Origin: Sphingomonas bisphenolicum
GTDB taxonomy: Bacteria > Pseudomonadota > Alphaproteobacteria > Sphingomonadales > Sphingomonadaceae
Direction: 5' to 3'
DNA length: 64,000 nt
NCBI RefSeq assembly: GCF_024349785.1
Contig: NZ_AP018817.1
Coordinates: 2,201,501 to 2,265,500 of the forward strand
Shown here piece after piece: positions 9,354-18,055 of the stretch. Each line of letters starts with the position of its first letter. Within the stretch, counting starts at the first letter, position 1. Position numbers and translations under genes: made by a program. Below the pieces are notes generated by a model, which did not search any database, was not told the DNA's origin, and saw only the letters and a program-made list of their open reading frames with translations.

Positions 9354-9677
9354 TCAGGCGGTGAAGGACAGGCCCATGCAAATCACTGCGCCGGCCAGCC
9401 AGGCGAGCTTCATCGGCGACGGGCTGTCGCCATAGATGGCAAGGCCGACGACGACAGATCCGATTATGATCGCCAGGGTGATGATCGGAATCAGCAGGCT
9501 GAGGTTGACGCCCGACACGACGAGCCGCGCCATGCAGATCAGGCCGATCGCATAACAGGCGAACACGGCGAGGCTGGGCCACGGTGCGGTCATGCCGCGG
9601 GTCGCGGGCAGGATCGACGCGCCGGCAAGCTGGAACAGGGTGGCGGCGACGAACAGCGCCATCGTTCCGGCGGTCAT
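9354..9677 (-). CDS. Small multidrug resistance (SMR/DMT)-like four-helix membrane protein
   Basis: A 107-residue, almost entirely hydrophobic protein with four predicted helices and short loops, the size and layout of the EmrE family. The membrane glutamate that is essential in EmrE-type drug exporters (AEVIG region of helix 1) appears as Gln (FQLAG, residues 15-19). It may therefore move a neutral pathway compound or have another role. Its ATG overlaps the stop of the upstream NTF2-like gene (ATGA), so it is translated with the epoxide-hydrolase-like protein. Confidence 0.6.
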   Translation of the reverse strand: MTAGTMALFVAATLFQLAGASILPATRGMTAPWPSLAVFACYAIGLICMARLVVSGVNLSLLIPIITLAIIIGSVVVGLAIYGDSPSPMKLAWLAGAVICMGLSFTA

Positions 9678-10132
9678 GCGGCCCGCCCCTGATTCAGGGG
9701 GATGCCGGTCAGCGCCGCGTCGGTGGGACGAATGGGGATGCCCAGCCCTTCCTCCGCCGTGCGCAGGTCCAGATAGTCGCGCCAGGCGAGGATCTTGCCG
9801 TCGCGCACCTCCATGACGCCGGTAACGGGCAGTGGCACGACGATGGACGGGTCAGCATTGGAGCGCAGATAATCCACCCGCTCGGTGAAAATGATGCGGT
9901 CGCGCGAGGCGATGCTGAGCGTTTCGATCCGCACCGCAAAGGCGGAAAAGACGCTGTCCAGATAGGCGCGGATCTGATCCATCCCGTGGCGCGGCGGCAG
10001 CGGCATGTCGATATAGCTGGCGCCTTGCGCAAAATAGCGGAGCAGCACGTCGACATTGCCGCTTTCCCAATGATCCAGAAACTCCAGCACCATCGCTTCG
10101 TCGTCATTATAGGCTATCGGCATGGGGCTCAT
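9674..10132 (-). CDS. Limonene-1,2-epoxide hydrolase-like (LEH/NTF2 fold) protein
   Basis: A 152-residue NTF2-fold protein that aligns by eye with Rhodococcus LimA along most of its length. Shared blocks are YxxMPLPP (here Tyr40), TERVD (Arg85, Asp87) and WRDYxDLR (Trp117, Asp119). The Asp-Arg-Asp triad that activates water in LimA (Asp101, Arg99, Asp132) is thus conserved, while Asn55 of LimA is Asp42. Epoxide hydrolysis to a trans-diol is the likely reaction. An AGGAGAGG site lies very close to the first ATG; a second ATG three codons on is an alternative start. The limonene-monooxygenase-like gene lies 75 bp upstream. Confidence 0.78.
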   Translation of the reverse strand: MSPMPIAYNDDEAMVLEFLDHWESGNVDVLLRYFAQGASYIDMPLPPRHGMDQIRAYLDSVFSAFAVRIETLSIASRDRIIFTERVDYLRSNADPSIVVPLPVTGVMEVRDGKILAWRDYLDLRTAEEGLGIPIRPTDAALTGIPLNQGRAA

Positions 10133-10207
10133 CCTCTCCTGCGGGGCGGGCCGATCATGCGGCCGGCATCCTGTCGTCGGTCGCGCCGGGCGCGGGGCTT
10201 TGGCCCT

Positions 10208-11365
10208 TCAGACCGATCCGCGTTTATATTTTTCGAGCATCGACGCCTGCGCTTCGGCGGTGAGTTGCGCGCCGGCATAGCCGGTCGCCATGACCTCGTC
10301 GAAGCTCTTGCGCAGCGGATCGCCCAGGCCGTTGAAATAAGGCATGACCTCCTCGGCGAACAACTGGTGGCTGCGTATTGTCGCGGGATAGCGCGCCCAG
10401 TCGACGCCCATCAGCAGATAGGTGCCGAAGCCGCCCGACTTTTCGATCAGGCGGTTGATCTGCGCGCGCGCCATATCCGGCGTGCCGATGACCGCGGCGC
10501 CGCTTTCGTTCAGCATGTCGACGATCTTGTCGATATCCCACCAGTCAATGTCAGGCGCCGGATTGATGTGCGCGCGATAATCTTCCAGCAGCGACAGACC
10601 GTAGCGGACATCCTCCTTGGCCTGTTCCATGGTTTCGGCCAGGTGCATCGGCCCCATCAGGCGCCAATCCCTGCGCGACGGCTTGGGCTGGCCGTGGCTG
10701 GCCGCTTCCTGCTCCATAATCTCCCAATGGCCGAGCAGCTTTTCGATTCCGTCCGGGTCGGTGGCCGCGACCGAGAGCATTCCCATGCCGTGCCGACCGG
10801 CCAGCAGTGGACCCGACGGCGACAGGACGCTTACCGTCGCCATGTCGAAATTGGAATAAGGCAGCATCTGCAGCCGCGCATCCTGCAGATCGAACCAGTC
10901 GGTCTTGCGCGTCACTCGTTCGCCCTTGAACAGCGGGATGATAACCTCCAGCGCTTCCTGCAACCGCTGGCGGTTCTGCGAGGGATGAAGGCCCATCATC
11001 TGCGCATCCTGCACCAGCTGGCCCGGCGCTACGCCGAACATCATGCGGCCCCGCGTCTGATAGTCGAGCTGAACGATCCGGTCCGCGACCCAAAGCGGAT
11101 TGTGATAGGGCAGAGTGATTGCGCCGGTGCCCAGCTTGATCCGTTTGGTCCGCTCGGCGGCTGCGGCGATGAACAGTTCGGGGCTGCCGATCGTCTCGAT
11201 TCCGCCGGAATGATGTTCGCCGATCCACGCCTCGTCGAAGCCCAGTTCGTCGAGATTGATGATCGTCTGCATGTCCTGCTGAAATGATACAAGCGGGTTC
11301 AGACCGGGCTTGTGATAAGGCCCCATGAAAATCCCGAACCGCATCCTGTCTTCGAAAAATTGCAT
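10208..11365 (-). CDS. LLM-class flavin-dependent monooxygenase, limonene 1,2-monooxygenase (LimB)-like
   Basis: A 385-residue luciferase-like TIM-barrel protein using reduced flavin and O2. The N-terminal FEDRMRFGIFMGPYH, the WIGEHHSGG and GSPELFIAAAAERT blocks, and the length (LimB about 387) place it, from memory, in the LimB/alkanal-monooxygenase-like subgroup. The start at 11365 (MQFFED) follows GGAGAGAG. It is the first gene of a roughly 9.3-kb leftward operon and is followed by a LimA-like epoxide hydrolase, the pairing expected for epoxidation and hydrolysis of a cyclic alkene. No flavin reductase gene was recognised nearby. A palindromic operator lies 226 bp upstream. Confidence 0.75.
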   Translation of the reverse strand: MQFFEDRMRFGIFMGPYHKPGLNPLVSFQQDMQTIINLDELGFDEAWIGEHHSGGIETIGSPELFIAAAAERTKRIKLGTGAITLPYHNPLWVADRIVQLDYQTRGRMMFGVAPGQLVQDAQMMGLHPSQNRQRLQEALEVIIPLFKGERVTRKTDWFDLQDARLQMLPYSNFDMATVSVLSPSGPLLAGRHGMGMLSVAATDPDGIEKLLGHWEIMEQEAASHGQPKPSRRDWRLMGPMHLAETMEQAKEDVRYGLSLLEDYRAHINPAPDIDWWDIDKIVDMLNESGAAVIGTPDMARAQINRLIEKSGGFGTYLLMGVDWARYPATIRSHQLFAEEVMPYFNGLGDPLRKSFDEVMATGYAGAQLTAEAQASMLEKYKRGSV

Positions 11366-11590
11366 TTCTCTCTCCGGCTTCATGGGGCGCACGCAAGGCG
11401 CTGCCCAGCGTTCAGACGATTATGGAAATTGGGCGTGAGACAAAGCGTGGGAAAGCGCACCAGTGATTGTCGGGAAGCGCTGCAGATGGGCGCTGTCATA
11501 TTGTGGCATGGCGCAATCCTCTCCCCGCTCCGTTGTATCGGACGCATCTTCTGGGTGCGATCTTGTGCCGGGTAATCGAGCGACTGTCAA

Positions 11591-11607
11591 TCCGACATAT
11601 ATTCGGA
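11591..11607. promoter_or_regulatory. Palindromic operator copy a (TCCGA-N7-TCGGA)
   Basis: Perfect 5+5 inverted repeat TCCGACATATATTCGGA in the 383-bp AT-rich gap between the leftward LimB-like operon (start 11365) and the rightward SDR (start 11749). It is one of eight related sites in the window and is the probable binding site of the twin TetR regulators. I see no gene in the rest of this gap. Confidence 0.65.
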
Positions 11608-11748
11608 AAATATTGACGTGATCCAAAAAATTGCAATAAATAAAGCCAATAATCACGAGTTCGGCACGCCGGATGCCGATAAAATTCGATAATTTATCTG
11701 CAATTCCGTCATTCAGGGCGGGAGGCAGGACGCAAGGAGAGGACCGAC

Positions 11749-12510
11749 ATGCTGAAAGACAAGGTTATCATCGTGACCGGCGGCGCTTCCGGGATCGGCC
11801 GTTCCGCGGCGGATATGTTCGCGCGCGACGGCGCCCGCGTCATGATTGCGGATCGGAGCGCGGATGCCGGCGCGGCGGCGTCTGAAGCTATTTGCGCTGC
11901 AGGCGGGGAAGCCGCTTTCGTCGCCTGCGATGTCGCCGACGACGATTCGGTCGCCGCCATGGTCGCGGCGACGGTGGCGCGCTTCGGCCGCCTGGACGGC
12001 GCCTTCAACAATGCCGGCATCGAATTCGCCAGCAAGATCGTGCCGGACCTCAGCTTCGCGGAATGGCGACGGGTCATCGACATCAACCTGAACGGCGTGT
12101 TCCTGTGCATGAAGCATGAGATCGCGCAGATGCGCCAGTCGGGCGGCGGCGCCATCGTCAACACCGCGTCCGGCGCGGCGGTGGCGGCATCGCCCAACAT
12201 GGCCGAATATGCCACGTCCAAGGCGGGCGTGACCGGCCTGACCCGTGCGGCCTCGTGCGAATATCGCGACACCCAGGTGCGCGTCAACGCGGTGCTGCCG
12301 GGCCTGATCCTGACGCCGATGACGGAAGAGCGGCTGTTCAACGATGCCGGGTTCGCCGCCGCGCTGGAGCCTCTGCTGGTGCGCCATTCGGTCGGCCGCT
12401 TCGGTCAGCCCGACGATGTGGCGGAGGCGGCGCGCTGGCTGCTGTCCGACCTCTGCCCCTTCGTCAACGGGATCAGCCTGCCGGTGGACGGCGGCCTGCT
12501 CGCCCGTTAA
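11749..12510 (+). CDS. SDR family oxidoreductase
   Basis: A 253-residue short-chain dehydrogenase with TGGASGIG, NNAGIEF, the YATSK active site and the ending PVDGGLLAR. An acidic residue after beta-2 (IADRS) suggests NAD(H). A GGAGAGG ribosome site lies 6 bp before the ATG. It is a single-gene unit, divergent from the LimB-like operon and convergent with the second PQQ dehydrogenase. Operator copy a lies 142 bp upstream. Substrate unknown. Confidence 0.8.
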   Translation: MLKDKVIIVTGGASGIGRSAADMFARDGARVMIADRSADAGAAASEAICAAGGEAAFVACDVADDDSVAAMVAATVARFGRLDGAFNNAGIEFASKIVPDLSFAEWRRVIDINLNGVFLCMKHEIAQMRQSGGGAIVNTASGAAVAASPNMAEYATSKAGVTGLTRAASCEYRDTQVRVNAVLPGLILTPMTEERLFNDAGFAAALEPLLVRHSVGRFGQPDDVAEAARWLLSDLCPFVNGISLPVDGGLLAR

Positions 12511-12529
12511 AATGCCGCTTTGTCGCGGG

Positions 12530-14932
12530 TCAGCGTCGGCTGACCTGCGGCAGGGCATAGGCGACCAGGACATTGCGCTCGTTGCTGGCCAATGCAGCGC
12601 TGCCGCCCGCTGCGATCACCAGATATTGCCGCCCGTCATTCCCGACATAGGTCATCGGCGTCGCGTTGGCGCTGGCGGGCAATCTGGTCTGCCACAACAG
12701 TCGTCCCGTCGCCGTCTCGATCGCACGTATGCGCCGGTCTGGGGTCGAGGCGATGAAGGTGAGGCCGCTGCTCGTCGTGATCGATCCGCCCAGTGTCGGC
12801 AGCCCGATGGTGAAGGGCAGGCGCGAGGGGATGCCCAGCGGACCCATGCTGTCGGCCATGCCGATCGGTTTGCTCCACAACAGCGTGCGATTGTCGAGGT
12901 CTACAGCGCTCAGCGTGCCGAACGGCGGCTGGATGCAGGGAACGCCCAGCGGCGACAGGAACATGTGATTCTGTGCGCCATAGGGTGCGCCCGTCTGCGG
13001 CACGCCCAGGCGGAAACGTTCCAGCGACGGCTTCTGTCCCGGAGTCCCCATGGGAGCGAGGCCGAGCGTCTGCACCTCTCTGGCGCTGATCAGATGGTTG
13101 AGCGTCGGCATGTTGGTGCTGTTGACGATCATGATGCGCCGTTGCCGGTCGATCGATACGCTGCCCCAGTTCACGCCGCCGGCAGAGCCTGGATATTGGA
13201 TCGACCAGTCCTGCCGGGGCGGGGTGAACGCGCCTTCGTATCGCAGTTTGCGAAAGGCGATGCGGCACCAGAGCTGGTCGAGCGGGGTAAGACCCCACAT
13301 CGTGGCTTCGGTGAGCGGCGGGGCCCCGAAGGACGGCATGCCGACGGAAAAGGGTTGGGTGGGGGCAGTCCAGTCGCCCGGAGCGGCGCCTTGCGGCACC
13401 GGTTTTTCCACCACCGGCGACAGCGGTCGCCCGGTGGCGCGGTCCAGCACGAAGCTTTGCCCCGTCTTGCTGATGCTGACCAGCGCAGGAACCATCCTGT
13501 TACCGATGCGGACGTCGGTCAGCACGGGTTGCGATGCGACGTCATAGTCCCACAGGTCGTGATGCACCGTCTGAAACGTCCAGCGCGGCCGCCCGGTGCG
13601 ATTGTCGACGGCGACGATGGCGTTGGAGAAACGCTCTGCGCCCAGCGAGCGGCGCCCACCGAAGAAATCCGGCGTGGCGACGCCGAAGGGCAGATAGACC
13701 AGGCCCAGTTTCTCGTCGCTGCTCGCCACGCTCCACATATTGGGGGTGCCCGGCGCATAGCGCGCCTGCGGCCCCCCCCGTTCCGGGGCGGCGGGGTCGA
13801 ACGCCCAGACAGGCTTGCCACTCGCCAGGTCGTAACCGCGCACGACACCGGACGGCTGGTCCATCTTCTGTCCATCGAGGCCATAGGAGCCGGTGATCAC
13901 GACATTGCCCGACACGACTGGGGTTGAGGTCACATAATAGAGGACGGAGGCATAATTGCCGATCCCGTCGGCCAGCGACACTTCGCCATCACGGCCGAAA
14001 TCGCGGCAGTGCGCGCCGGTGCGGGCGTCGATTGCAATCAGCCGGGCGTCGATCGTCGCGCTGTAGATCCTTTCGCCACAGGGCATGGCGGCGTCCGGGA
14101 AGGCGTGATAGGCGACGCCACGGCAATTGGCGAAGGCATGGCCCATATCCTTTGTCTGCGGATCGAACCGCCAGAGCTGGCGGCCGGTGGTCGCATCGAG
14201 CGCGAAGATGACATTGTGCGGCGAGCAAAGAAACAGACGATTGCCGATCTTGATCGGCGTCGCCTCGAACGCCAGCGCCCCGGCGCCGCCCGGACGCGGT
14301 TTCGCGCCGGTTTGGAACGACCAGGCGGGTTGCAGCCGGGCGACGTTAGAAGGGGTGATCTGCGCAGCGGTGGCGAAGCGATCGCCGCCCGCATCATTGC
14401 CCCATTGTCGCCATTCGCTGGGCGGCGCAGCGGCAGGCCAGGCACCGGCATCGTGGGGCGCGACCGGCCGCGACAGCCAGGCGCCGCCCGCGAGCAGCAG
14501 GATCATCAGCACGCCGCCGCCTGGTAACCAGCCGCCACGGATAGGCGGCGCGCCATAACCCCGACGGACGGGAGGCAATAGCAGCAGCAGTCCGACGAGC
14601 GTCGGGCCGAGGATGCGGGGCGCTAGCGCCCAGGCATTGCCACCTGCTTCCCAGAGCGCCCAAGCCAATGTTCCGGCCAGCATCGCGCCATAAATCCATG
14701 CGCCCCGCCGGTCGCCCCGCCATAGGAAGATGGCTGCGGCGGCGATCAGCAGGCCGGCAACCAGATAATAAGGAGAGCCGCCGAGCAGGATGAGCTGGCC
14801 ACCCGCGATCGACAGGACGAGAGCGATCGGCGCCAGCAGGCCGGCAACGATGCGGACGGCAAGGCGGGACGAGTGAACGCCATCGCTCCGGTCGCTCTTC
14901 AGCGGAACGGGGCCGGGCACATCCTGGGGCAT
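12530..14932 (-). CDS. Membrane-bound PQQ-dependent dehydrogenase (second copy)
   Basis: An 800-residue paralogue of the quinoprotein at 6132-8480, with about 30 polar residues before the first helix, then about five membrane helices and the propeller domain. HHDLWDYDVASQP, TQPFSVGMPSF and TPLDQLWCRIAFRKLRYEG are conserved between the two. I chose the ATG at 14932 because AGGAGAGG lies 6 bp upstream. It is monocistronic, and operator copy b lies 56 bp upstream of the start, within the likely promoter. Two such enzymes in one regulon suggest two alcohol substrates or two stereoisomers (inference). Confidence 0.88.
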   Translation of the reverse strand: MPQDVPGPVPLKSDRSDGVHSSRLAVRIVAGLLAPIALVLSIAGGQLILLGGSPYYLVAGLLIAAAAIFLWRGDRRGAWIYGAMLAGTLAWALWEAGGNAWALAPRILGPTLVGLLLLLPPVRRGYGAPPIRGGWLPGGGVLMILLLAGGAWLSRPVAPHDAGAWPAAAPPSEWRQWGNDAGGDRFATAAQITPSNVARLQPAWSFQTGAKPRPGGAGALAFEATPIKIGNRLFLCSPHNVIFALDATTGRQLWRFDPQTKDMGHAFANCRGVAYHAFPDAAMPCGERIYSATIDARLIAIDARTGAHCRDFGRDGEVSLADGIGNYASVLYYVTSTPVVSGNVVITGSYGLDGQKMDQPSGVVRGYDLASGKPVWAFDPAAPERGGPQARYAPGTPNMWSVASSDEKLGLVYLPFGVATPDFFGGRRSLGAERFSNAIVAVDNRTGRPRWTFQTVHHDLWDYDVASQPVLTDVRIGNRMVPALVSISKTGQSFVLDRATGRPLSPVVEKPVPQGAAPGDWTAPTQPFSVGMPSFGAPPLTEATMWGLTPLDQLWCRIAFRKLRYEGAFTPPRQDWSIQYPGSAGGVNWGSVSIDRQRRIMIVNSTNMPTLNHLISAREVQTLGLAPMGTPGQKPSLERFRLGVPQTGAPYGAQNHMFLSPLGVPCIQPPFGTLSAVDLDNRTLLWSKPIGMADSMGPLGIPSRLPFTIGLPTLGGSITTSSGLTFIASTPDRRIRAIETATGRLLWQTRLPASANATPMTYVGNDGRQYLVIAAGGSAALASNERNVLVAYALPQVSRR

Positions 14933-14987
14933 GGTGATCCTCTCCTCGCGCCGATTTTTCGCGCACATTCTATGCGACTCGATAATA

Positions 14988-15004
14988 ACCGAAAATAATT
15001 CGGA
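14988..15004. promoter_or_regulatory. Palindromic operator copy b (ACCGA-N7-TCGGA)
   Basis: A 17-bp near-perfect inverted repeat with the AT-rich spacer AAATAAT, 56 bp upstream of the leftward PQQ dehydrogenase start. The 520-bp gap 14933-15452 also contains copy c near the TonB receptor; the middle of the gap is AT-rich toward 15300-15400 and shows no gene. Confidence 0.6.
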
Positions 15005-15379
15005 TTGAAGCTGATTCCCGATTTGCGATATGCAAATCGTCCGGCACTGTTTCGAGCCGCCCCGTCGTCCCGTCTCAATCGCGGGCGCCGAAAGAAAGGC
15101 AAATGCTTTGAGCGCATTGGCTCATACGCTTCATAATCTCTTTTTATGGTGAGAAACGGGCGATCCAGGCAGCATTTCGATGGCCGGCTTCGTCGGCGTC
15201 GATTGTAGGCGCAAGGCGCTGTTGCCAACCATTCGCCGCTTAGAGGGCTTGCCATTGGGCGAGGATATATCGGATTTTTCAACAGGCGCGCGAGCAATGG
15301 CAGGTCAAGTCAAAATCTCTAATATAACATATTGAATTAAAAGAATAAATTATATTGGTAGGACCATATATCATTTCAG

Positions 15380-15409
15380 TTGACAGGATGCGCTCAAAAA
15401 TCCGATACT
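15380..15409 (+). promoter_or_regulatory. Sigma70-type promoter of the TonB receptor, overlapped by the operator
   Basis: A consensus -35 box TTGACA (15380-15385) is followed, after 18 bp, by GATACT (15404-15409), a 4/6 match to TATAAT. The -10 box lies inside operator copy c (15401-15417), so a bound repressor would block RNA polymerase. The ATG is 44 bp downstream of the -10 box. Confidence 0.5.
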
Positions 15410-15417
15410 AATTCGGC
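15401..15417. promoter_or_regulatory. Palindromic operator copy c (TCCGA-N7-TCGGC)
   Basis: TCCGATACTAATTCGGC, one mismatch in the right arm, covers the predicted -10 box of the TonB receptor gene. Same arm and spacer lengths as the other copies. Confidence 0.62.
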
Positions 15418-15452
15418 TTCGTAAAAAGCGAAGAAAATGGGAGGATACCGAA

Positions 15453-17882
15453 ATGAACGCTGCAAAGGCGCTTTTGTTGTCGGGTGTTGCGGGGCTGGTC
15501 ATGGGAACCGCTGCGCAGGCTCAGGAAGCACAGGATTCAACCGCACAACCCGCGCAATATGCGGACATCATCGTGACCGCGAACAAGCGGCAGGAGAATA
15601 TCAACAAGGTCGGCCTGACCATTACCGCGCTGAGTGCAGAGCAGTTGCAGGACCGCAAGATCGTTTCCCTTTCCGACGTTGCGTCCGCCGTTCCGGGCCT
15701 TACCTTCACCCCGTCGGTCACCAATACGCCCATCTTCACGCTGCGTGGCGTCGGCTTCAACGAAAGCTCTCTGGGCGTCTATCCGGCCGTGTCGGTCTAT
15801 ATCGACCAGGCGCCGCTGCCCTTTCCGGTGATGGCGTCGCATGCCGCCTTCGATCTGGAGCGGATTGAAGTGCTGAAGGGGCCGCAAGGTACGCTTTTCG
15901 GCCAGAATGCGACCGGCGGTGCGATCAACTATATCGCCGCCAAGCCGACCGATACGTTCGAAGCCGGGGGCGACATCACCTATGGCCGCTTCAACCAGAT
16001 TGACGGCAATGCCTATGTCAGCGGGCCGCTGACGGAAAATCTCAACGGCCGCATCGCGATGACGGCGCACCATCTCAACGACTGGCAGTATAGTCTGACG
16101 CGCCCGACCGACACCAATGGATCACAGGACTATATCGCCGGCCGCATCCTGCTGGACTGGCAGGCCTCGGAGCGGCTGAAGCTGGCGTTCAACCTCAACG
16201 GGTCGCGCGACACATCCGATCCGCAGGCGATCCAATATGTGGCGATGAGCCCGACCGACTTTACGAATGTGAAGCCGATCTATGCCAACCAGCCGTTCGC
16301 CTATGGCAATGCGCGCGTTGCCGACTGGACTCATTTTTCGGTCGATCCCTATGGCGGTCCTGCCGGCACACCGACCGACGAACTCGCCGATTTTTCGCCC
16401 AAGTCGAAGCGCACCTTCATCCAGGCTTCGGTCCGGGCGGATTATGACCTTACCGACGACATGACCCTGACGTCGATCACCACCTATGATCATTTCAAGC
16501 AAAATCAGCGCACCGATGGCGAAGGCGTGGTCGCGGTGGGTTTCGACCTTCAGAAATCGGACGGCAAACTGACATCCTTCAACCAGGAATTGCGGATCGC
16601 CAACGCCAGCACGTCGGCGCTGCGCTATATCATCGGCGGCAATTATGAGCGCAGCACGACGAGCGAGCTTCAGCATCTGCGCTATTACGACAATGATACC
16701 AACAATGCCGGCCTGATGTTCATCAACTTCAGCGGTGACTTGATGAAGCAGAAGATCACCAACTATGCCGCGTTCGGTAATCTTGAATTTGATATCAGCT
16801 CGCAACTGACACTCAAGGGTGGCGTGCGCTATACCCAATCCAAGAACAAGGCCTATAATTGCGGCTTCACCGACGCGAATGGCTATGTGAACGACCTGTT
16901 CAATTTCCTGGGCGGTTTGCTCGGCACAGCGCCGTTCACGCCGATCGGGCCGGAGGGCTGCTACACGCTCAATGACAATAATGTCCCCGGCGAGCCCTTC
17001 CGCAAGACGCTGAAGGAAGACAATGTCTCCTGGCGGGTGGGTGTCGATTACAAGGTGACCGACACGACGCTGCTCTATGCCAACGTCTCGCGCGGCTACA
17101 AGGCTGGGAGCTTCCCGGCGCTCGCGGCGTCGGGCTATGTCGGCCTGCAGCCGGTCGTGCAGGAATCCGTGACGGCCTATGAAGCGGGCCTTAAGGCCCA
17201 GTTGTTCGACCGTGCGGTACAGTTCAATGCGGCGGGCTTCTATTATGACTACCGGAACAAACAGATCCGCGGCAAGCTGCTCGATCCGCTCTTCGGCGTG
17301 CTCGATATCCTCATCAACATCCCCAAATCCCGCATCTATGGCGGCGAAGCGGATGTCACGATCCGTCCGGCCGCTGGCCTGACGCTGTCGGGGGGCGTTA
17401 CCTATCTCAACTCGAAACTGCAGAAGGGGCCGGTATCGCCGCGCGACTATAATATCATCGGCGAGGTCAATGACTTCGGCGCTTTCGGCGACGCGCTGCC
17501 TTATACGCCCGAATGGTCGGGCACGGCGTCGATCGATTACCGTGCCCCGGGAGACGGAGGTCCGTTCGTCGGTGTGTCGACCAATTTCCGCAGTTCGCAA
17601 GACGCTGCGCTGGGCGGCAGCCGGATCGTGTGGCCCGACAATCCTGCCGAATTCCGCAAGCAGGCGCCGATTGGACTGGTCTACAAGATTCCCGGCTATG
17701 CGACCGTGGATGCAAGGCTCGGCTATGAGGCGCCCGGTGGTGCCTGGAAGGTCATGTTGTGGGGCAAGAACGTCTTCAATAAATATTACATCGCTGCGGT
17801 CGTGCCGGCGAGCGCGTCCGCAGGTCGGCTGGCGGGAATGCCGGCGACCTATGGTGTAACCATGTCGTTCAAAATCAAATAA
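15453..17882 (+). CDS. TonB-dependent receptor
   Basis: An 809-residue outer-membrane receptor. The first 24 residues are a signal peptide ending AQAQ. The plug domain follows, with an IIVTANKRQENINKVG stretch near residue 37 typical of sphingomonad catabolic receptors, and GPQGTLFGQNATGGAINYI near residue 147. The remainder is a beta-barrel ending in MSFKIK. GGGAGG precedes the ATG. It would import a bulky substrate that does not pass porins. It is preceded by an operator-overlapped promoter and followed by a strong terminator, so it is a single-gene unit. A paralogue lies at 28673-31177. Confidence 0.9.
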   Translation: MNAAKALLLSGVAGLVMGTAAQAQEAQDSTAQPAQYADIIVTANKRQENINKVGLTITALSAEQLQDRKIVSLSDVASAVPGLTFTPSVTNTPIFTLRGVGFNESSLGVYPAVSVYIDQAPLPFPVMASHAAFDLERIEVLKGPQGTLFGQNATGGAINYIAAKPTDTFEAGGDITYGRFNQIDGNAYVSGPLTENLNGRIAMTAHHLNDWQYSLTRPTDTNGSQDYIAGRILLDWQASERLKLAFNLNGSRDTSDPQAIQYVAMSPTDFTNVKPIYANQPFAYGNARVADWTHFSVDPYGGPAGTPTDELADFSPKSKRTFIQASVRADYDLTDDMTLTSITTYDHFKQNQRTDGEGVVAVGFDLQKSDGKLTSFNQELRIANASTSALRYIIGGNYERSTTSELQHLRYYDNDTNNAGLMFINFSGDLMKQKITNYAAFGNLEFDISSQLTLKGGVRYTQSKNKAYNCGFTDANGYVNDLFNFLGGLLGTAPFTPIGPEGCYTLNDNNVPGEPFRKTLKEDNVSWRVGVDYKVTDTTLLYANVSRGYKAGSFPALAASGYVGLQPVVQESVTAYEAGLKAQLFDRAVQFNAAGFYYDYRNKQIRGKLLDPLFGVLDILINIPKSRIYGGEADVTIRPAAGLTLSGGVTYLNSKLQKGPVSPRDYNIIGEVNDFGAFGDALPYTPEWSGTASIDYRAPGDGGPFVGVSTNFRSSQDAALGGSRIVWPDNPAEFRKQAPIGLVYKIPGYATVDARLGYEAPGGAWKVMLWGKNVFNKYYIAAVVPASASAGRLAGMPATYGVTMSFKIK

Positions 17883-17892
17883 GGGGGCGACT

Positions 17893-17929
17893 GGCGCCGT
17901 TTCCACATTGGGAACGGCGCCGATTTTTA
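17893..17929 (+). terminator. Rho-independent terminator of the TonB receptor gene
   Basis: A 12-bp stem (GGCGCCGTT pairing with AACGGCGCC, extended by three pairs including one G-T) with loop ACATT at 17893-17921, followed by GATTTTTAT. It lies 11 bp after the stop codon. Confidence 0.85.
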
Positions 17930-17982
17930 TGCGCCAAACCGCACCGGCGATGCGCTCGAACGCTATGGACGAACAATGATAA

Positions 17983-17999
17983 TCCGATAATATTTCGGA
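17983..17999. promoter_or_regulatory. Palindromic operator copy d (TCCGA-N7-TCGGA)
   Basis: Perfect 5+5 arms, TCCGATAATATTTCGGA, 57 bp upstream of the luciferase-like gene at 18056. The centre TAATAT (17988-17993) could be a -10 box, with TGGACG (17966-17971) as a weak -35 at 16 bp. Confidence 0.65.
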
Positions 18000-18055
18000 T
18001 ATAATGACAAGATTGGCGGCTCAGGCAGCGGCCCTGCGAAAGCAAGGAGAGATTC

